Shown: positions 49,870-59,622, numbered from the stretch's first letter. The stretch: 64,000 bases of DNA from an uncultured Bacteroidales bacterium (GCA_900317125.1 ONFR01000008.1:1-64000), one strand, 5' to 3'. Numbers and translations are program-made. The notes: a model not told the origin generated them from the sequence alone.

Positions 49870-50636
49870 AAGTGACCATTCTCTCGGCCCTGTTGGCCAC
49901 ACTGCTTTCCACCTGCGGTGCCACTCAGCCCATGAGCGACACCGCCGTGGCCGTTCAGCGGCTGGAGTACCCCGACTATGCCGACACCGAACACATTGTG
50001 GAGTATAGCGGCTTCACCGTCTCTTACAATCACAATACCCTTGTGCCCGACTGGGTGGCTTACGAGCTCACCGCCGACGAGTTGGTGGTACGCTATTCAT
50101 CGAAGAGTTCGAACTTCAGCCGCGACCCTTCCCTCAAAGGGCGTCAGGCTTCGCGCGAGGATTACTCCCGGAGCGGTTGGGACAAGGGGCACATGGCGCC
50201 CAAAGCCGACCTGCGCTGGAGCGAGCGTAGCTACTGGGAGAGCCATTACTTCACCAATGTCTGTCCCCAGAACCATCAGCTGAATGGGGGCGATTGGAAC
50301 TCGTTGGAGAATACCGTACGGCGGTGGGCGAAGAAGTACGGCCGGGTGTGGGTGGTTTGCGGCCCGGTCTTCGACTCGTGTCGTTATGGCACCATAGGCG
50401 ATGCCGGTGTGCAGGTCCCCGATGCCTTCTTCAAGGCTGTGCTCATCCCGAGAGATGGTGGCTACGTCGGACTGGCGTTCGTTATGCCCAACGAGGGCAA
50501 GCACCACAGCATGAACCATTACGCCTGCTCCATTGACCAGTTGGAGGAACGCATCCATCGCGACCTCTTCCCGAATCTTGATGACGAAACCGAAGCCGTT
50601 GTGGAGGCACTGGTGGTTCCGCTGCAGGCCTTATAA
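49866..50636 (+). CDS. DNA/RNA non-specific endonuclease, lipoprotein
   Basis: This 256-residue nuclease of the NucA/EndoG family cuts single- and double-stranded DNA and RNA. The lipoprotein signal MKVTILSALLATLLSTC places Cys17 at the lipobox. The catalytic beta-beta-alpha-metal motif is SGWDKGHMAPKADLRWS (catalytic His109), followed by NVCPQNHQLNGGDWNSLE (Asn for Mg2+) and VWVVCGPVFD. The family's R-D-R-G-H is S-G-W-D-K-G-H here, the usual Bacteroidales version. It is probably co-transcribed with the Na/Pi gene and could recycle extracellular nucleic acid. Confidence 0.92.
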   Translation: MKVTILSALLATLLSTCGATQPMSDTAVAVQRLEYPDYADTEHIVEYSGFTVSYNHNTLVPDWVAYELTADELVVRYSSKSSNFSRDPSLKGRQASREDYSRSGWDKGHMAPKADLRWSERSYWESHYFTNVCPQNHQLNGGDWNSLENTVRRWAKKYGRVWVVCGPVFDSCRYGTIGDAGVQVPDAFFKAVLIPRDGGYVGLAFVMPNEGKHHSMNHYACSIDQLEERIHRDLFPNLDDETEAVVEALVVPLQAL

Positions 50637-50661
50637 GAATGTGTGAATGTGTAAACGTGTT

Positions 50662-50717
50662 AATGCGTTAATGTGTAAATCCGACTAACGAATTAACACA
50701 TTAACGAATTAACGCAT
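50662..50717. repeat. Inverted repeat between convergent genes
   Basis: CGTTAATGTGT (50666-50676) matches inverted ACACATTAACG (50696-50706), and AATGCGTTA (50662-50670) matches TAACGCATT (about 50710-50717). Two alternative stems share one arm. It lies between two converging genes and may terminate both, but it has no long T-run. Confidence 0.5.
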
Positions 50718-50720
50718 TGA

Positions 50721-53171
50721 TTACCGTCCCTCACCGACCGATTCCTCGGTGGCACCGGTCTTGGCACGGTTTTCCAGTTCCATCTTTCCGAAGCGCAGGG
50801 TGGCGCCGAAGGTGATGTAGCGGCTGTTCCACTTGTTAATGTTGGTAGTGCTGTAGTAGGGGTTGTCCGTGGAGGAGCCCCAGTTGTTCCAGTTGAAGAT
50901 GTCGTTGCAGTTGAGGTAGAGGGAGAGTTTGCGGTTGAAGAAGTCGGCACTGGCACCGAGGTTGATGCCTTTGTGAGGTTCGCTGATATTCATCAGCCCC
51001 CATGGGCTAATGGAGCGGCTGCTGTAGTCGCCGGAGACAAAGAGCTCCACTTTCTGCCACAGCTTGGTCCATATTTTAAGGCGGACATTCCACGAGGGCA
51101 TACCCTTTTCGGTCCATTCGTCCGGCCTCACCTGGAGCCGGTACCAGCGATAGGCCACGCCGCCATTGAGGCGTACATTGAAGAAGCCCGTGGGGCGGTA
51201 CATGACGTTGAAATTGAGGTCGGCATTGCGGGTGTCGCCCACGTTGTAGGGCTTGGAGTAGTTCACTACACGGCCAAAGAAAGCGACGTAACGGGCATCG
51301 GGGAGGTTGCCGAATCGGTTGTTTTCGGCTCTGTAGGAGCTAGAAATGCCCACGGAACCGAATTTGTTGAAGTATTTACTCCACGACACATCGATATTGT
51401 GGGAGTGGGAGGGCTGGAGAAGCGGGTTGCCGGTTGAAAAGCTTTCGATGCCGTAGGATTCGTATTTGCTCAGTCTCTCGGCTGAGGGGTGGGAGGTGCG
51501 CATGGTGTAGCTGAGGCTGAAGTTGTGCATGTCCTTGGTGCGGTAGCTCATGTGGATAGAGGGGGAGGCGGAGAGGGGGTGAGTGACGGTGTCGTATTGC
51601 GGCAGACCTTCGTGGCGTGAGGAGCTGTAGGCTAAGTTTCCACGCATGCCCAGTTTAAGGGTGAAGCCACCCCATTTGCGCTGCCATGTGACATAGGCCG
51701 CCAGAGAGTGGTCGCGGGAGTAGTTGGAGTCGGACCGCAGAATGTCGCAGTAGTAGTTGCCGGAGGCGTCGATGGTGTCGCGCAGATAGAGCTCATGGCC
51801 GAAACCCATATTCAGGTCCACTCCGGTGGATATTTCGCCCTGCTCGCTGTAGGGAAGGGAGTAGTCGAAGCCAATAGAGCCGTTGCCGTTGAGGTCGTTG
51901 CTGTTGACGCGGTGGTCGTAGCTCATTTGGGGTTGAAAGGTGTAGTGCTGCCAGCTGGTGCTCTTTTCTCCCCATCCCCACCAGTTGCCGCTGGCGTTGA
52001 TGGAGTATTGGTGTCCCTTGTTGTTGAATTTGTGTGTGAACCACATCCCGCCGAAACCACCGCTGTTGCGGTTCAGTTCTTGCGAATGGCTTATGCTGCT
52101 GAAGTCGTGGGGGGTGCCTTGCAGGTCATAGTCGGTGCGGATGGTGGTGTCGTTGCTCTCGTCGCTGTTCCAGCTGGGGTAGGTGCCGAACCAGCCACTG
52201 ATGCTGTTCATCGAGTCGAACTCGTAGCTGGCGTTGAGGTTGATCCACATATTGTGGTGAAACGATTTGTTGAGGCTGTTGGAACTCCATTTGCGTGCTG
52301 TGTCCATGTTGTCGTGCAGCATGGTGCCTGATGTGGTACTGTTGCGGGAGATATTGGAGCCGTTGTAGCTGACGTAGGCGCTGATGTGGAATTTCTCGTT
52401 GCTGTAGACGTATGAAAGCCAAGGGGAGATGGAGGGGCGCGACGAACCGTTGGCACCGAAACTGATAAAGGAGTTTTTCAGCATTTTCTGGTTGGTGACG
52501 ATGTTCACTACCGGGCCGCTGCCGCCGTAGCGTGCCGAGGGGTTGCGGATTACCTCGATGCGGTCGATGCTGTTGGCAGGGAGCGTTTTGATGTATTGTT
52601 TCAATGCCTCACCCTCCAAATGCGAGGGGCGGTCGTTGATCCACACTGTCACCGACGAGCCGTTGAGGGTGACATTGCCCTCCACGTCCACCTCCACGCC
52701 GGGGGCGTTCTGCAGGGCGTCGCTGGCGTTGCCGGTCTGAATGCTGGCGTCCTCGCTCACGTTGTAGAGGTCCTTCTCGCCATCCACAGCGTACATGGGT
52801 TTCTCACTCACAATCTTCACAACGTCGAGCAGCATGGCGCCCTCGCTCAGTGTGGTGGTGCCCATGTCGATTTTGCCCAGCCCTGTGGGGCCGCCGTCGC
52901 GGGTGTTGGGCACAGCATTGAAGAGGGTGGCGTAGCCCATGGCCGAGTATCTGAGGATGGTGGCGACAGTGTCGTTCTTCAGTGTGTAAACGCCTTGCTG
53001 GTCCGTCACCGTACCACGGATAAAGGTGCTGTCGTCTGCCCGCAGCATGGCAACGTTGGCATACATCACCGGCTGGCCGTCTTTGCCCTTCAGCATGCCG
53101 GTGACCAATTGCTGGGCGCTGACGCTTCCGCCCAATAACAAGATAATGGCTATCAGAGTGAATTTCCTCAT
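50721..53171 (-). CDS. TonB-dependent outer membrane receptor (OMP_b-brl_3-like)
   Basis: This is an 816-residue outer-membrane protein. The signal MRKFTLIAIILLLGGSVSAQ precedes a carboxypeptidase-like regulatory domain (MLKGKDGQPVMYANVAML, about 27-75). A plug-like segment has ASDALQNAPGVEVDVEGNVT and LNGSSVTVWINDRPSHLEGE followed by NSIDRIEVIRNPSARYGGSG (about 160-215). A long beta-barrel with Tyr/Trp-rich strands follows. The last residues after KMELENRAKT are polar and end with GATEESVGEGR, not with an aromatic barrel signature, so the final strand may be KMELEN or the protein may have a tail. There is no SusD or DUF4249 partner nearby. Confidence 0.85.
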   Translation of the reverse strand: MRKFTLIAIILLLGGSVSAQQLVTGMLKGKDGQPVMYANVAMLRADDSTFIRGTVTDQQGVYTLKNDTVATILRYSAMGYATLFNAVPNTRDGGPTGLGKIDMGTTTLSEGAMLLDVVKIVSEKPMYAVDGEKDLYNVSEDASIQTGNASDALQNAPGVEVDVEGNVTLNGSSVTVWINDRPSHLEGEALKQYIKTLPANSIDRIEVIRNPSARYGGSGPVVNIVTNQKMLKNSFISFGANGSSRPSISPWLSYVYSNEKFHISAYVSYNGSNISRNSTTSGTMLHDNMDTARKWSSNSLNKSFHHNMWINLNASYEFDSMNSISGWFGTYPSWNSDESNDTTIRTDYDLQGTPHDFSSISHSQELNRNSGGFGGMWFTHKFNNKGHQYSINASGNWWGWGEKSTSWQHYTFQPQMSYDHRVNSNDLNGNGSIGFDYSLPYSEQGEISTGVDLNMGFGHELYLRDTIDASGNYYCDILRSDSNYSRDHSLAAYVTWQRKWGGFTLKLGMRGNLAYSSSRHEGLPQYDTVTHPLSASPSIHMSYRTKDMHNFSLSYTMRTSHPSAERLSKYESYGIESFSTGNPLLQPSHSHNIDVSWSKYFNKFGSVGISSSYRAENNRFGNLPDARYVAFFGRVVNYSKPYNVGDTRNADLNFNVMYRPTGFFNVRLNGGVAYRWYRLQVRPDEWTEKGMPSWNVRLKIWTKLWQKVELFVSGDYSSRSISPWGLMNISEPHKGINLGASADFFNRKLSLYLNCNDIFNWNNWGSSTDNPYYSTTNINKWNSRYITFGATLRFGKMELENRAKTGATEESVGEGR

Positions 53172-53293
53172 GATTGTATTGTATTATATTGTGAATCCGT
53201 TTTTTTGTGGTGTGTTGTAATGGGTTTGGGGATAATGTCGTTTGTGTTTGCTGCACCATTCCACACAACCCTTTTATTGCATTTTTAAAAATG

Positions 53294-53301
53294 CAAAGAT
53301 A
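53294..53301 (-). promoter_or_regulatory. -7 box of the OMP_b-brl_3-like gene
   Basis: CAAAGATA on the plus strand gives TATCTTTG on the minus strand, 123 bp before the start at 53171, implying a leader of over 100 nt. No TTG was seen at 19-bp spacing. Confidence 0.45.
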
Positions 53302-53573
53302 CAACTTTTTTTTGAATCGGTTGATTTTTTTGGGGGAGTAACGTGGTGACCCTTCCTCACACAGCCTCAAACAAGTATCGGCTTGCTGTGCGCTAGTGCA
53401 TTGTCACCATCTGAATGGTTGCTTTTGGCTATACCTGTTTACATTTATCGAGTGCCTTGCCCCATGCTGCGGGTCGGGCAGGTGAGAAGGTTCTGCAACG
53501 TTGAAATCGGTAGCGGGGGAGGTTAGAATAGGTTTTTATGTTAATATTTTCATGATATTCGAAAAAAAATTGC

Positions 53574-53581
53574 TATCTTTG
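53574..53581 (+). promoter_or_regulatory. Candidate -7 box of the nqr operon
   Basis: TATCTTTG lies 202 bp before nqrA, so the leader would be about 195 nt. A partial second box TATCTTTT is nearer the gene (about 53740). Neither has a clear TTG at the expected spacing. Confidence 0.45.
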
Positions 53582-53782
53582 CAGCGCTTAATAGTGCAGA
53601 GGTATGGGTGCAAGGGGTTATAAAGTAATGAGATGCAAGGCAGGCCTGCTATAGCTACATGGATGAAATAGTGTAGGAATGGTCTGTGAGATGGCTATTT
53701 TGCACTGTTTTGCCGAGGGGTGTCCTGTGCGGCGGAAGTATCTTTTTTTGAGTTTGAGATAGAGAACTAAATTTGTAATAAT

Positions 53783-55204
53783 ATGATAAAAATAAAAAAA
53801 GGCCTCGATTTGCCGATAGAGGGTGTGGCGGAATGTCGCGTGAGCGATGCCCGCGACATCGCGCTCTATGCCGTGAAGCCTACCGACTATGTGGGGTTGG
53901 TGCCCCGCTTGTTGGTGGCCGAAGGCGACAGGGTGTCGGCAGGCGATGCACTGTTCTGCGACAAGAACGACGTCAGCCTTCGTTTTGTCGCCCCCGTCAA
54001 CGGGGAGGTGTGCGCTGTGGTGAGAGGCGAGAAACGCAAGCTGCTGGCCGTGGTGGTAAAGGCTGACGGCAGTCAGGTGCAACGGCCTGCCGAGGCGCCT
54101 GTGGCTGTCGATGGCGACTTGAAGCAGCGTATGCTGGATGCCGGTCTTTGGAGCTTGCTCCGCCAGCGTCCCTTCGGCACTGTGGCCAACCCCGCCGGCA
54201 AGGCCAAAGCAATAGTGGTGAGCTGTTTCGACAGCGCCCCGCTGGCGCCGGACTACGATTTCGCCCTGCAGGGAAGGGAGCGCGAGCTGTGCGATGGTCT
54301 TGAGGCATTGGCTTCGCTGACCGAGGGCACATTGTTTGTCACGTTCCGTCCCGGGCAGCAACTAGCCAAGGTGGTTGAGCAGCATGTAGCTTCGCATCAG
54401 AAACGCGTCAGCGTCCAGTATTTCGAAGGCCCCCATCCCGCTGGGAATGTGGGCACGCAGATTGCCTGCCTCTGTCCCATCAACAAAGGCGAAACGGTGT
54501 GGACCATGACTGCACAGGATGTTGCCGTGCTGGGCGACTGGCTGCACACGGGTGTCTACCATCCCGAGCGCGTGGTGGCCGTGGCCGGCCCACAGACCAA
54601 GAATCCGCATTACTACCGCGTGATAGCGGGTGCCTGTGTGGATAGTATCGTGCAGGCCCAGGTGCTTAATCCTGCCTATCCCTTGCTGGAAGGCGGGATG
54701 AAGGCTGCGGGTGTGCGCGTGGTGTCCGGCAATGTACTGAGCGGCGAGCAGATTGCTCCCGACGGCTACCTGGGTGCCTACGACAGCCTGCTGACATGCC
54801 TGCCCGAAGGCGACTACTACGACTTTATGGGCTGGCTGTTGCCCGGCTTCAACAAGCATAGCTTCTCGCGCACTTTTGCGAGCGGTTTCGTGCCGCGCTG
54901 TATGGGCGGTCTGTACCAGATGCTGCCCGAGTTTATGCGGCCCAAGTTCGACACCAATCTGCACGGCGGAGTGCGTCCGCTGGTGTTTACAGGCAATTTC
55001 GAACGGGTGTTCCCCTTCGACATTTATCCCTTGCAGCTGCTCAAGGCATGCATCATCGGCGACATTGAGCTGATGGAGAAGCTGGGCATCTACGAGGTGG
55101 AGCCGGAGGATTTCGCCCTGTGTGAGTATATCGACCCGTCGAAGACGGATATACAGCCCATTGTCCGACAGGCTTTGGAGACGCTGAGAAAGGAGGCTCT
55201 GTAA
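53783..55204 (+). CDS. nqrA: Na+-translocating NADH:quinone reductase subunit A
   Basis: This 473-residue cytosolic-side subunit of Na+-NQR is slightly longer than the ~446 residues typical. It starts MIKIKKGLDLPIEGVAE. It has the family stretches LVAEGDRVSAGDALF, RFVAPVNGEVCAVVRGEKRKLLAVVV and the C-terminal CEYIDPSKTDIQPIVRQAL. It binds quinone in the complex and has no transmembrane helices. The stop overlaps the nqrB start (TAATG). Confidence 0.96.
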   Translation: MIKIKKGLDLPIEGVAECRVSDARDIALYAVKPTDYVGLVPRLLVAEGDRVSAGDALFCDKNDVSLRFVAPVNGEVCAVVRGEKRKLLAVVVKADGSQVQRPAEAPVAVDGDLKQRMLDAGLWSLLRQRPFGTVANPAGKAKAIVVSCFDSAPLAPDYDFALQGRERELCDGLEALASLTEGTLFVTFRPGQQLAKVVEQHVASHQKRVSVQYFEGPHPAGNVGTQIACLCPINKGETVWTMTAQDVAVLGDWLHTGVYHPERVVAVAGPQTKNPHYYRVIAGACVDSIVQAQVLNPAYPLLEGGMKAAGVRVVSGNVLSGEQIAPDGYLGAYDSLLTCLPEGDYYDFMGWLLPGFNKHSFSRTFASGFVPRCMGGLYQMLPEFMRPKFDTNLHGGVRPLVFTGNFERVFPFDIYPLQLLKACIIGDIELMEKLGIYEVEPEDFALCEYIDPSKTDIQPIVRQALETLRKEAL

Positions 55205-56400
55205 TGTTTGACAAATTAAGAAGCTTTATCGATAAGATTAAGCCTGACTTTGTGGCCGGCGGCAAGTTCGGCTGGCTTCAGAGTACGTTCGAGGCTTTTG
55301 AGACATTCGCGTTCACGCCCAACACCGTGACTAGGCGCGGAAGCCATGTGCGCGACGGTGTCGACATGAAGCGTGCCATGATTACGGTGGTCATCGCTTT
55401 GGTGCCGGCACTGCTCTTCGGCATGTGGAATATCGGTTTCCAGACATCGTTGAACTCCATGGATTGGCCCTACGAACTGGGTACGGCCGCCAGCTGGTGG
55501 TACTGCCTGTGGTTCGGCTTCCTGCGTATGCTGCCCCTGATTGTGGTGAGTTACGTGGTGGGCTTGGGCATCGAGTTCATGTTTGCCCAGATACGTCACC
55601 ACGAGGTGAACGAGGGTTATCTGGTGACCGGGTTGATTATCCCGATGATTGTGCCTGTCACCACGCCCCTGTGGCAGCTGGCTTTGGCTGTGGCCTTTGC
55701 CGTGGTGATTGGCAAGGAGGTGTTCGGCGGCAGTGGAATGAATTTCCTCAACCCCGCACTGGTGGCTAGGGCATTCCTTTTCTTCAGCTACCCCACCCAC
55801 ATGTCGGGCGACAGTGTGTGGATAGCTGCTGACCTGTGGGGCACCGACGCCATTGCCGGGGCCACGCCGCTGGGAGAACTGGCAGCAGGCTCGCTGCCTT
55901 CTGATACCGCTCTCGACATGTTCATAGGCACCGTGACGGGCAGCACCTGCGAGACGTCGGTGCTGGCCATCCTGCTGGGTGCCATCGTGCTGCTGGTGAG
56001 TGGCATCGGCAGCTGGAGAATCATGCTCAGCGTGGTGCTGGGCGGCGGCTTGATGGGTCTGCTGTTCAACCTTATCGGTGCCAACAGCTATATGCAGCTG
56101 CCGTTCTATTACCACTACTTGATGGGTGGATTTGCTTTCGGTGCCGTGTTTATGGCTACCGACCCCGTCACCTCGGCACAGACCAATACTGGCAAATGGA
56201 TTTACGGTTTGCTGATAGGTATCTTTGCCGTGCTGCTGAGGGTGCTCAATCCTGCCTATCCCGAAGGAATGATGCTCAGCATCCTGCTGATGAACTGCTT
56301 CGCCCCGCTGATTGACCACTGCGTGGTGTCCAGGAATATCAAGAGAAGAGAGCGGAGAGGCTCCGTTGTCGAAAACGCAAGAAAGGAGGTTGTGAAATGA
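55204..56400 (+). CDS. nqrB: Na+-translocating NADH:quinone reductase subunit B
   Basis: This 398-residue membrane subunit carries a covalently bound FMN on a Thr. The N-terminal region has TPNTVTRRGSHVRDGVDMKR, with the R-x-G-x-H-V-R-D pattern. Eight or more hydrophobic helices follow (MITVVIALVPALLFGMWN, LIVVSYVVGLGIEFMF). The FMN site is in DAIAGATPLGELAAG, where the usual SGAT is AGAT, with the Thr kept. The C-terminus has FFKTRHEV-like charged residues (NIKRRERRGSV). Its stop overlaps nqrC by 4 bp (ATGA). Confidence 0.95.
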   Translation: MFDKLRSFIDKIKPDFVAGGKFGWLQSTFEAFETFAFTPNTVTRRGSHVRDGVDMKRAMITVVIALVPALLFGMWNIGFQTSLNSMDWPYELGTAASWWYCLWFGFLRMLPLIVVSYVVGLGIEFMFAQIRHHEVNEGYLVTGLIIPMIVPVTTPLWQLALAVAFAVVIGKEVFGGSGMNFLNPALVARAFLFFSYPTHMSGDSVWIAADLWGTDAIAGATPLGELAAGSLPSDTALDMFIGTVTGSTCETSVLAILLGAIVLLVSGIGSWRIMLSVVLGGGLMGLLFNLIGANSYMQLPFYYHYLMGGFAFGAVFMATDPVTSAQTNTGKWIYGLLIGIFAVLLRVLNPAYPEGMMLSILLMNCFAPLIDHCVVSRNIKRRERRGSVVENARKEVVK

Positions 56401-57029
56401 AAACCTTTAGCAACCGATATATGTTTATCTACTCGGCAGTGCTTGTCGCCGTCACGGCACTTATCCTTTCGGTGGTGTCGGTCAGTCTTAAGCCGCGGCA
56501 GGAGCGCAACCAGGCCGTGGAGAAGAAACAGATGATACTGAAAGCCGCCGGCATTGCCGCCACCTCTCAGACGGCCGAGCAGCTGTATGCCGACAATATC
56601 AAGGAGGTGAACATCCTCGACCGTGACAGCCTGCCCGCCTATCTGTATGAGACGAGCTGTATCATCCCTGTGCGTGGAACAGGCCTTTGGGGTCCCATCT
56701 GGGGATACATCTGTTTCGACGAAAACTGGGTGATTGAAGGCGCTGTCTTCGACCACAAAGGGGAGACCCCCGGTCTGGGCGGTGAGATTTCGACAGATGC
56801 CTTTGCACGGCGTTTTGTCGGCAAGAGCTGCACCGACTCGCTGATGACACGGTTTGTACCTATTGTGCTGAAGAAGCACGCCGACCCCGGCTCGCCCTAC
56901 GAGGTGGACGCCATCTCGGGCGGTACAATGACCAGCAACGGCGTGACGGCGATGCTTGAGACCTGTCTGTCGCGTTATCAAGAATATATGCTAACAAAAG
57001 CGGGGACTGAACTCCCCAGTGGAGAATAG
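56397..57029 (+). CDS. nqrC: Na+-translocating NADH:quinone reductase subunit C
   Basis: This 210-residue subunit has one N-terminal helix (FIYSAVLVAVTALILSVVSV) and a periplasmic FMN-binding domain. The covalent FMN Thr is in VDAISGGTMTSNGV (the SG(A/G)T motif). GWGPIWGYI-like and GLGGEIST motifs (HKGETPGLGGEISTDAFA) are the usual flavin-pocket elements. The spacing to nqrD is 5 bp. Confidence 0.95.
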   Translation: MKTFSNRYMFIYSAVLVAVTALILSVVSVSLKPRQERNQAVEKKQMILKAAGIAATSQTAEQLYADNIKEVNILDRDSLPAYLYETSCIIPVRGTGLWGPIWGYICFDENWVIEGAVFDHKGETPGLGGEISTDAFARRFVGKSCTDSLMTRFVPIVLKKHADPGSPYEVDAISGGTMTSNGVTAMLETCLSRYQEYMLTKAGTELPSGE

Positions 57030-57034
57030 AAGCT

Positions 57035-57658
57035 ATGAGCACAAAGAATTTTGACTTAATAAAGATGCCGTTTAACAAGAACAATCCCGTCACCGTGCAG
57101 GTGCTGGGTATCTGTTCCTGTCTGGCTGTTACGGCGCAGCTGAAGCCTGCTGTGGTGATGGCTATTTCGGTCACCGTGGTGGTGGCCCTGGCCAACCTTA
57201 TCATCTCCCTGCTTCGCAATACCATCCCGCCGCGTATCCGCATCATCGTCCAGCTGGTGGTGGTGTCGATGCTGGTGGTGCTTGTCGACCAGGTGCTGAA
57301 AGCCTATGTCTACGATGTCAGCAAGCAGCTGTCGGTCTTTGTGGGGTTGATTATCACCAACTGCATTGTGATGGGCCGTCTGGAAGCCTTTGCCATGAGC
57401 AATCCCCCGTTGCCTTCGTTGTGCGATGGTATCGGCAACGGACTTGGCTACAGTATCATCCTCGTCATCTTGGGATTCCTGCGCGAGCTGTTCGGCAGTG
57501 GTACCCTCTGGGGCTATCCTGTCATGGAGAGTCTGGGCTTCTATAACTTCGGCTACGAGAACAACGGTCTGATGATCATGCCGCCCATGGCGCTTATCCT
57601 TGTCGGCATTATCATCTGGATTCAACGTACACGCAACAAAGATTTACAAGAGAATTAA
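57035..57658 (+). CDS. nqrD: Na+-translocating NADH:quinone reductase subunit D
   Basis: This 207-residue membrane subunit has six hydrophobic helices (VQVLGICSCLAVTAQLKP, AVVMAISVTVVVALANLIIS, GLIITNCIVMGRLEAFAM, GNGLGYSIILVILGFLREL). The motif TNCIVMGRLEAFA, with its Cys in a membrane half-helix, is conserved in NqrD/RnfE and supplies part of the intramembrane iron site together with NqrE. The length matches the family. Confidence 0.96.
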   Translation: MSTKNFDLIKMPFNKNNPVTVQVLGICSCLAVTAQLKPAVVMAISVTVVVALANLIISLLRNTIPPRIRIIVQLVVVSMLVVLVDQVLKAYVYDVSKQLSVFVGLIITNCIVMGRLEAFAMSNPPLPSLCDGIGNGLGYSIILVILGFLRELFGSGTLWGYPVMESLGFYNFGYENNGLMIMPPMALILVGIIIWIQRTRNKDLQEN

Positions 57659-57687
57659 TACCCGCGGTTTTTGGCCGCACATAGAAC

Positions 57688-58299
57688 ATGGAATACATCA
57701 ATATCTTCATCAAGTCTATCTTTGTAGACAATATGATTTTCGCCTTCTTCCTGGGCATGTGCTCCTATCTGGCAGTGTCGAAGACGGTGAAAACCTCGGC
57801 AGGTCTGGGCATTGCAGTCACTTTCGTGCTGATTATCACTGTGCCTATCAACTGGCTTGTCAACAAGTACTTTCTTGCACCGGGAGCCCTGGCGTGGATT
57901 AGTCCCTCGTTGGCCGGGGTCGACCTCTCGTTCCTCAGCCTCATTATGTTCATAGCGGTCATCGCCGCTATCGTGCAGATGGTGGAGATGATTGTGGAGA
58001 AGACATCGCCTGCGCTGTACAACTCGCTGGGTATCTTCCTCCCCCTCATCGCCGTGAACTGTGCTGTGATGAGCGGTTCGCTCTTCATGCAGGAACGCGC
58101 CTACAACTTCGGCGAGGCTGTCAGCTTTGCAGCGGGCAGCGGCATCGGCTGGTTCCTGGCCATTGTGGCCATTGCCGCCATCCGCGAGAAACTGCGCTAC
58201 AGCCATATCCCCCCGGCATTGAAGGGCGTGGGCATCACGTTTATCATCACCGGCCTTATGGGTCTGGCATTCATGAGTTTTATGGGTATTAAACTATAA
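57688..58299 (+). CDS. nqrE: Na+-translocating NADH:quinone reductase subunit E
   Basis: This 203-residue membrane subunit is structurally an inverted partner of NqrD. It begins [20 protein letters not shown] with the family's [17 protein letters not shown] (Cys-containing half helix). The second Cys motif is [13 protein letters not shown]. Six helices are expected. With NqrD it holds the intramembrane [2Fe-2S] or Fe site. It lies 30 bp from nqrD and 25 bp from nqrF. Confidence 0.96.
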   Translation: MEYINIFIKSIFVDNMIFAFFLGMCSYLAVSKTVKTSAGLGIAVTFVLIITVPINWLVNKYFLAPGALAWISPSLAGVDLSFLSLIMFIAVIAAIVQMVEMIVEKTSPALYNSLGIFLPLIAVNCAVMSGSLFMQERAYNFGEAVSFAAGSGIGWFLAIVAIAAIREKLRYSHIPPALKGVGITFIITGLMGLAFMSFMGIKL

Positions 58300-58323
58300 C
58301 CCGGACAAATACAAACAATCGAT

Positions 58324-59622
58324 ATGGCTACAACAATACTTACCGCGCTTATCGTCATCGTTGTCGTTATCTTGCTCTTGGTGGCTTTGCTGCTCTTTCT
58401 GCGTGCCAAGCTTATACCGCAGGGCAACGTCACCATTACCATCAACGACGACAAGAAACTGACCGTACCCACGGGCAACACACTCATTTCCACGCTTGCC
58501 GAGCAGAAGATTTATCTGCCCTCGGCATGTGGCGGCAAAGGCTCGTGCGGGCAGTGCAAATGCCGTGTGCTTGAAGGCGGCGGCTCCATCCTCCCGACAG
58601 AGGTGGGTTTCTTCACTCGCAAACAGATACAGGACCACTGGCGCCTGGGTTGCCAGGTGAAGGTGAAAGAGGATCTCAAGATTGCCGTGCCGCAGTCTAT
58701 TCTCAGCATCAAGGAATATGAGTGTACGGTTATTTCCAACCGCAACGTGGCTACCTTTATCAAAGAGTTCAAGGTGCAGCTGCCTCCGGGCGAGCACATG
58801 GATTTCGCCCCCGGCTCGTATGCCCAGATCAAGATTCCCAAGTTCAACATCAGCTATGCCGATTACGACCGCGGCTTGATAGGGGAGGAGTATGTGCCTG
58901 CATGGGAGAAATTCAATATGTTCTCGCTGCGCTGTGTGAACACCGAGCCTACGGTGCGTGCCTATTCCATGGCCAACTACCCCGACGAGGGCGACGTGTT
59001 CATGCTCACCGTGCGTATCGCCACACCCCCGTTCAAACCCGACCGCTCGGGCTTCATGGATGTCAATCCCGGCATCGCTTCGTCCTATATCTTCTCGCTC
59101 AAGCCGGGCGACAAAGTCATCATGTCCGGTCCTTACGGCGAGTTCCATATCAAGGAGCATCCTGCCGACATGGTGGACAAGCCCGAGATGATATGGGTTG
59201 GCGGTGGCGCCGGTATGGCCCCGCTGCGTGCCCAGATCATGCATATGACCCGCACCCTCCACACCACCGACCGCGCCATGCACTACTTCTATGGTGCCCG
59301 TGCGCTGAACGAGGTGTTTTATCTCGACGACTTCCACCAGCTGGAACGCGATTTCCCCAACTTCCATTTCCATCTGGCTCTCGACCGTCCCGACCCCGCT
59401 GCCGATGCTGCCGGCGTGCCCTATACCGCAGGCTTCGTGCACAACGTCATGTACGACACTTACCTGAAGGACCATCCCGCCCCCGAGGATATCGAGTACT
59501 ACATGTGCGGACCCGGACCCATGAGCGCTGCGGTGGTCAATATGCTGGACAACCTGGGCGTGGCTCCCGAAAACATCCTCTACGACGATTTCGGTGGCGG
59601 TGCCCCTGCCGGTAAAAAATAA
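58324..59622 (+). CDS. nqrF: Na+-translocating NADH:quinone reductase subunit F
   Basis: This 432-residue NADH-oxidising subunit has an N-terminal helix (ILTALIVIVVVILLLVALLLF). A [2Fe-2S] ferredoxin domain (about 34-130) follows with Cys ligands in SACGGKGSCGQCKC and the fourth in LGCQVKV. An FAD/NADH reductase module carries RAYSMANYP (FAD), WVGGGAGMAPLRAQI (NAD(P)H) and MCGPGPMSAAV. It completes the operon nqrABCDEF in the standard order. Confidence 0.97.
   Translation: MATTILTALIVIVVVILLLVALLLFLRAKLIPQGNVTITINDDKKLTVPTGNTLISTLAEQKIYLPSACGGKGSCGQCKCRVLEGGGSILPTEVGFFTRKQIQDHWRLGCQVKVKEDLKIAVPQSILSIKEYECTVISNRNVATFIKEFKVQLPPGEHMDFAPGSYAQIKIPKFNISYADYDRGLIGEEYVPAWEKFNMFSLRCVNTEPTVRAYSMANYPDEGDVFMLTVRIATPPFKPDRSGFMDVNPGIASSYIFSLKPGDKVIMSGPYGEFHIKEHPADMVDKPEMIWVGGGAGMAPLRAQIMHMTRTLHTTDRAMHYFYGARALNEVFYLDDFHQLERDFPNFHFHLALDRPDPAADAAGVPYTAGFVHNVMYDTYLKDHPAPEDIEYYMCGPGPMSAAVVNMLDNLGVAPENILYDDFGGGAPAGKK

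Larger units (their letters stand above)
53172..53782. other. Intergenic region between OMP gene and nqr operon
   Basis: No gene was found. It holds the minus-strand -7 box (53294-53301), a compound imperfect hairpin (TGGTGAC 53344-53350/GTCACCA 53403-53409; inner CACAGC 53360-53365/GCTGTG 53385-53390), the plus-strand -7 box (53574-53581), and a roughly 200-nt nqr leader with no recognised riboswitch. Confidence 0.65.

Noticed and set aside
48559..49902. 447-codon minus-strand frame opposite the Na/Pi gene
   Set aside because: The Na/Pi transporter has both QSSS-type motifs and PhoU helices on the other strand.
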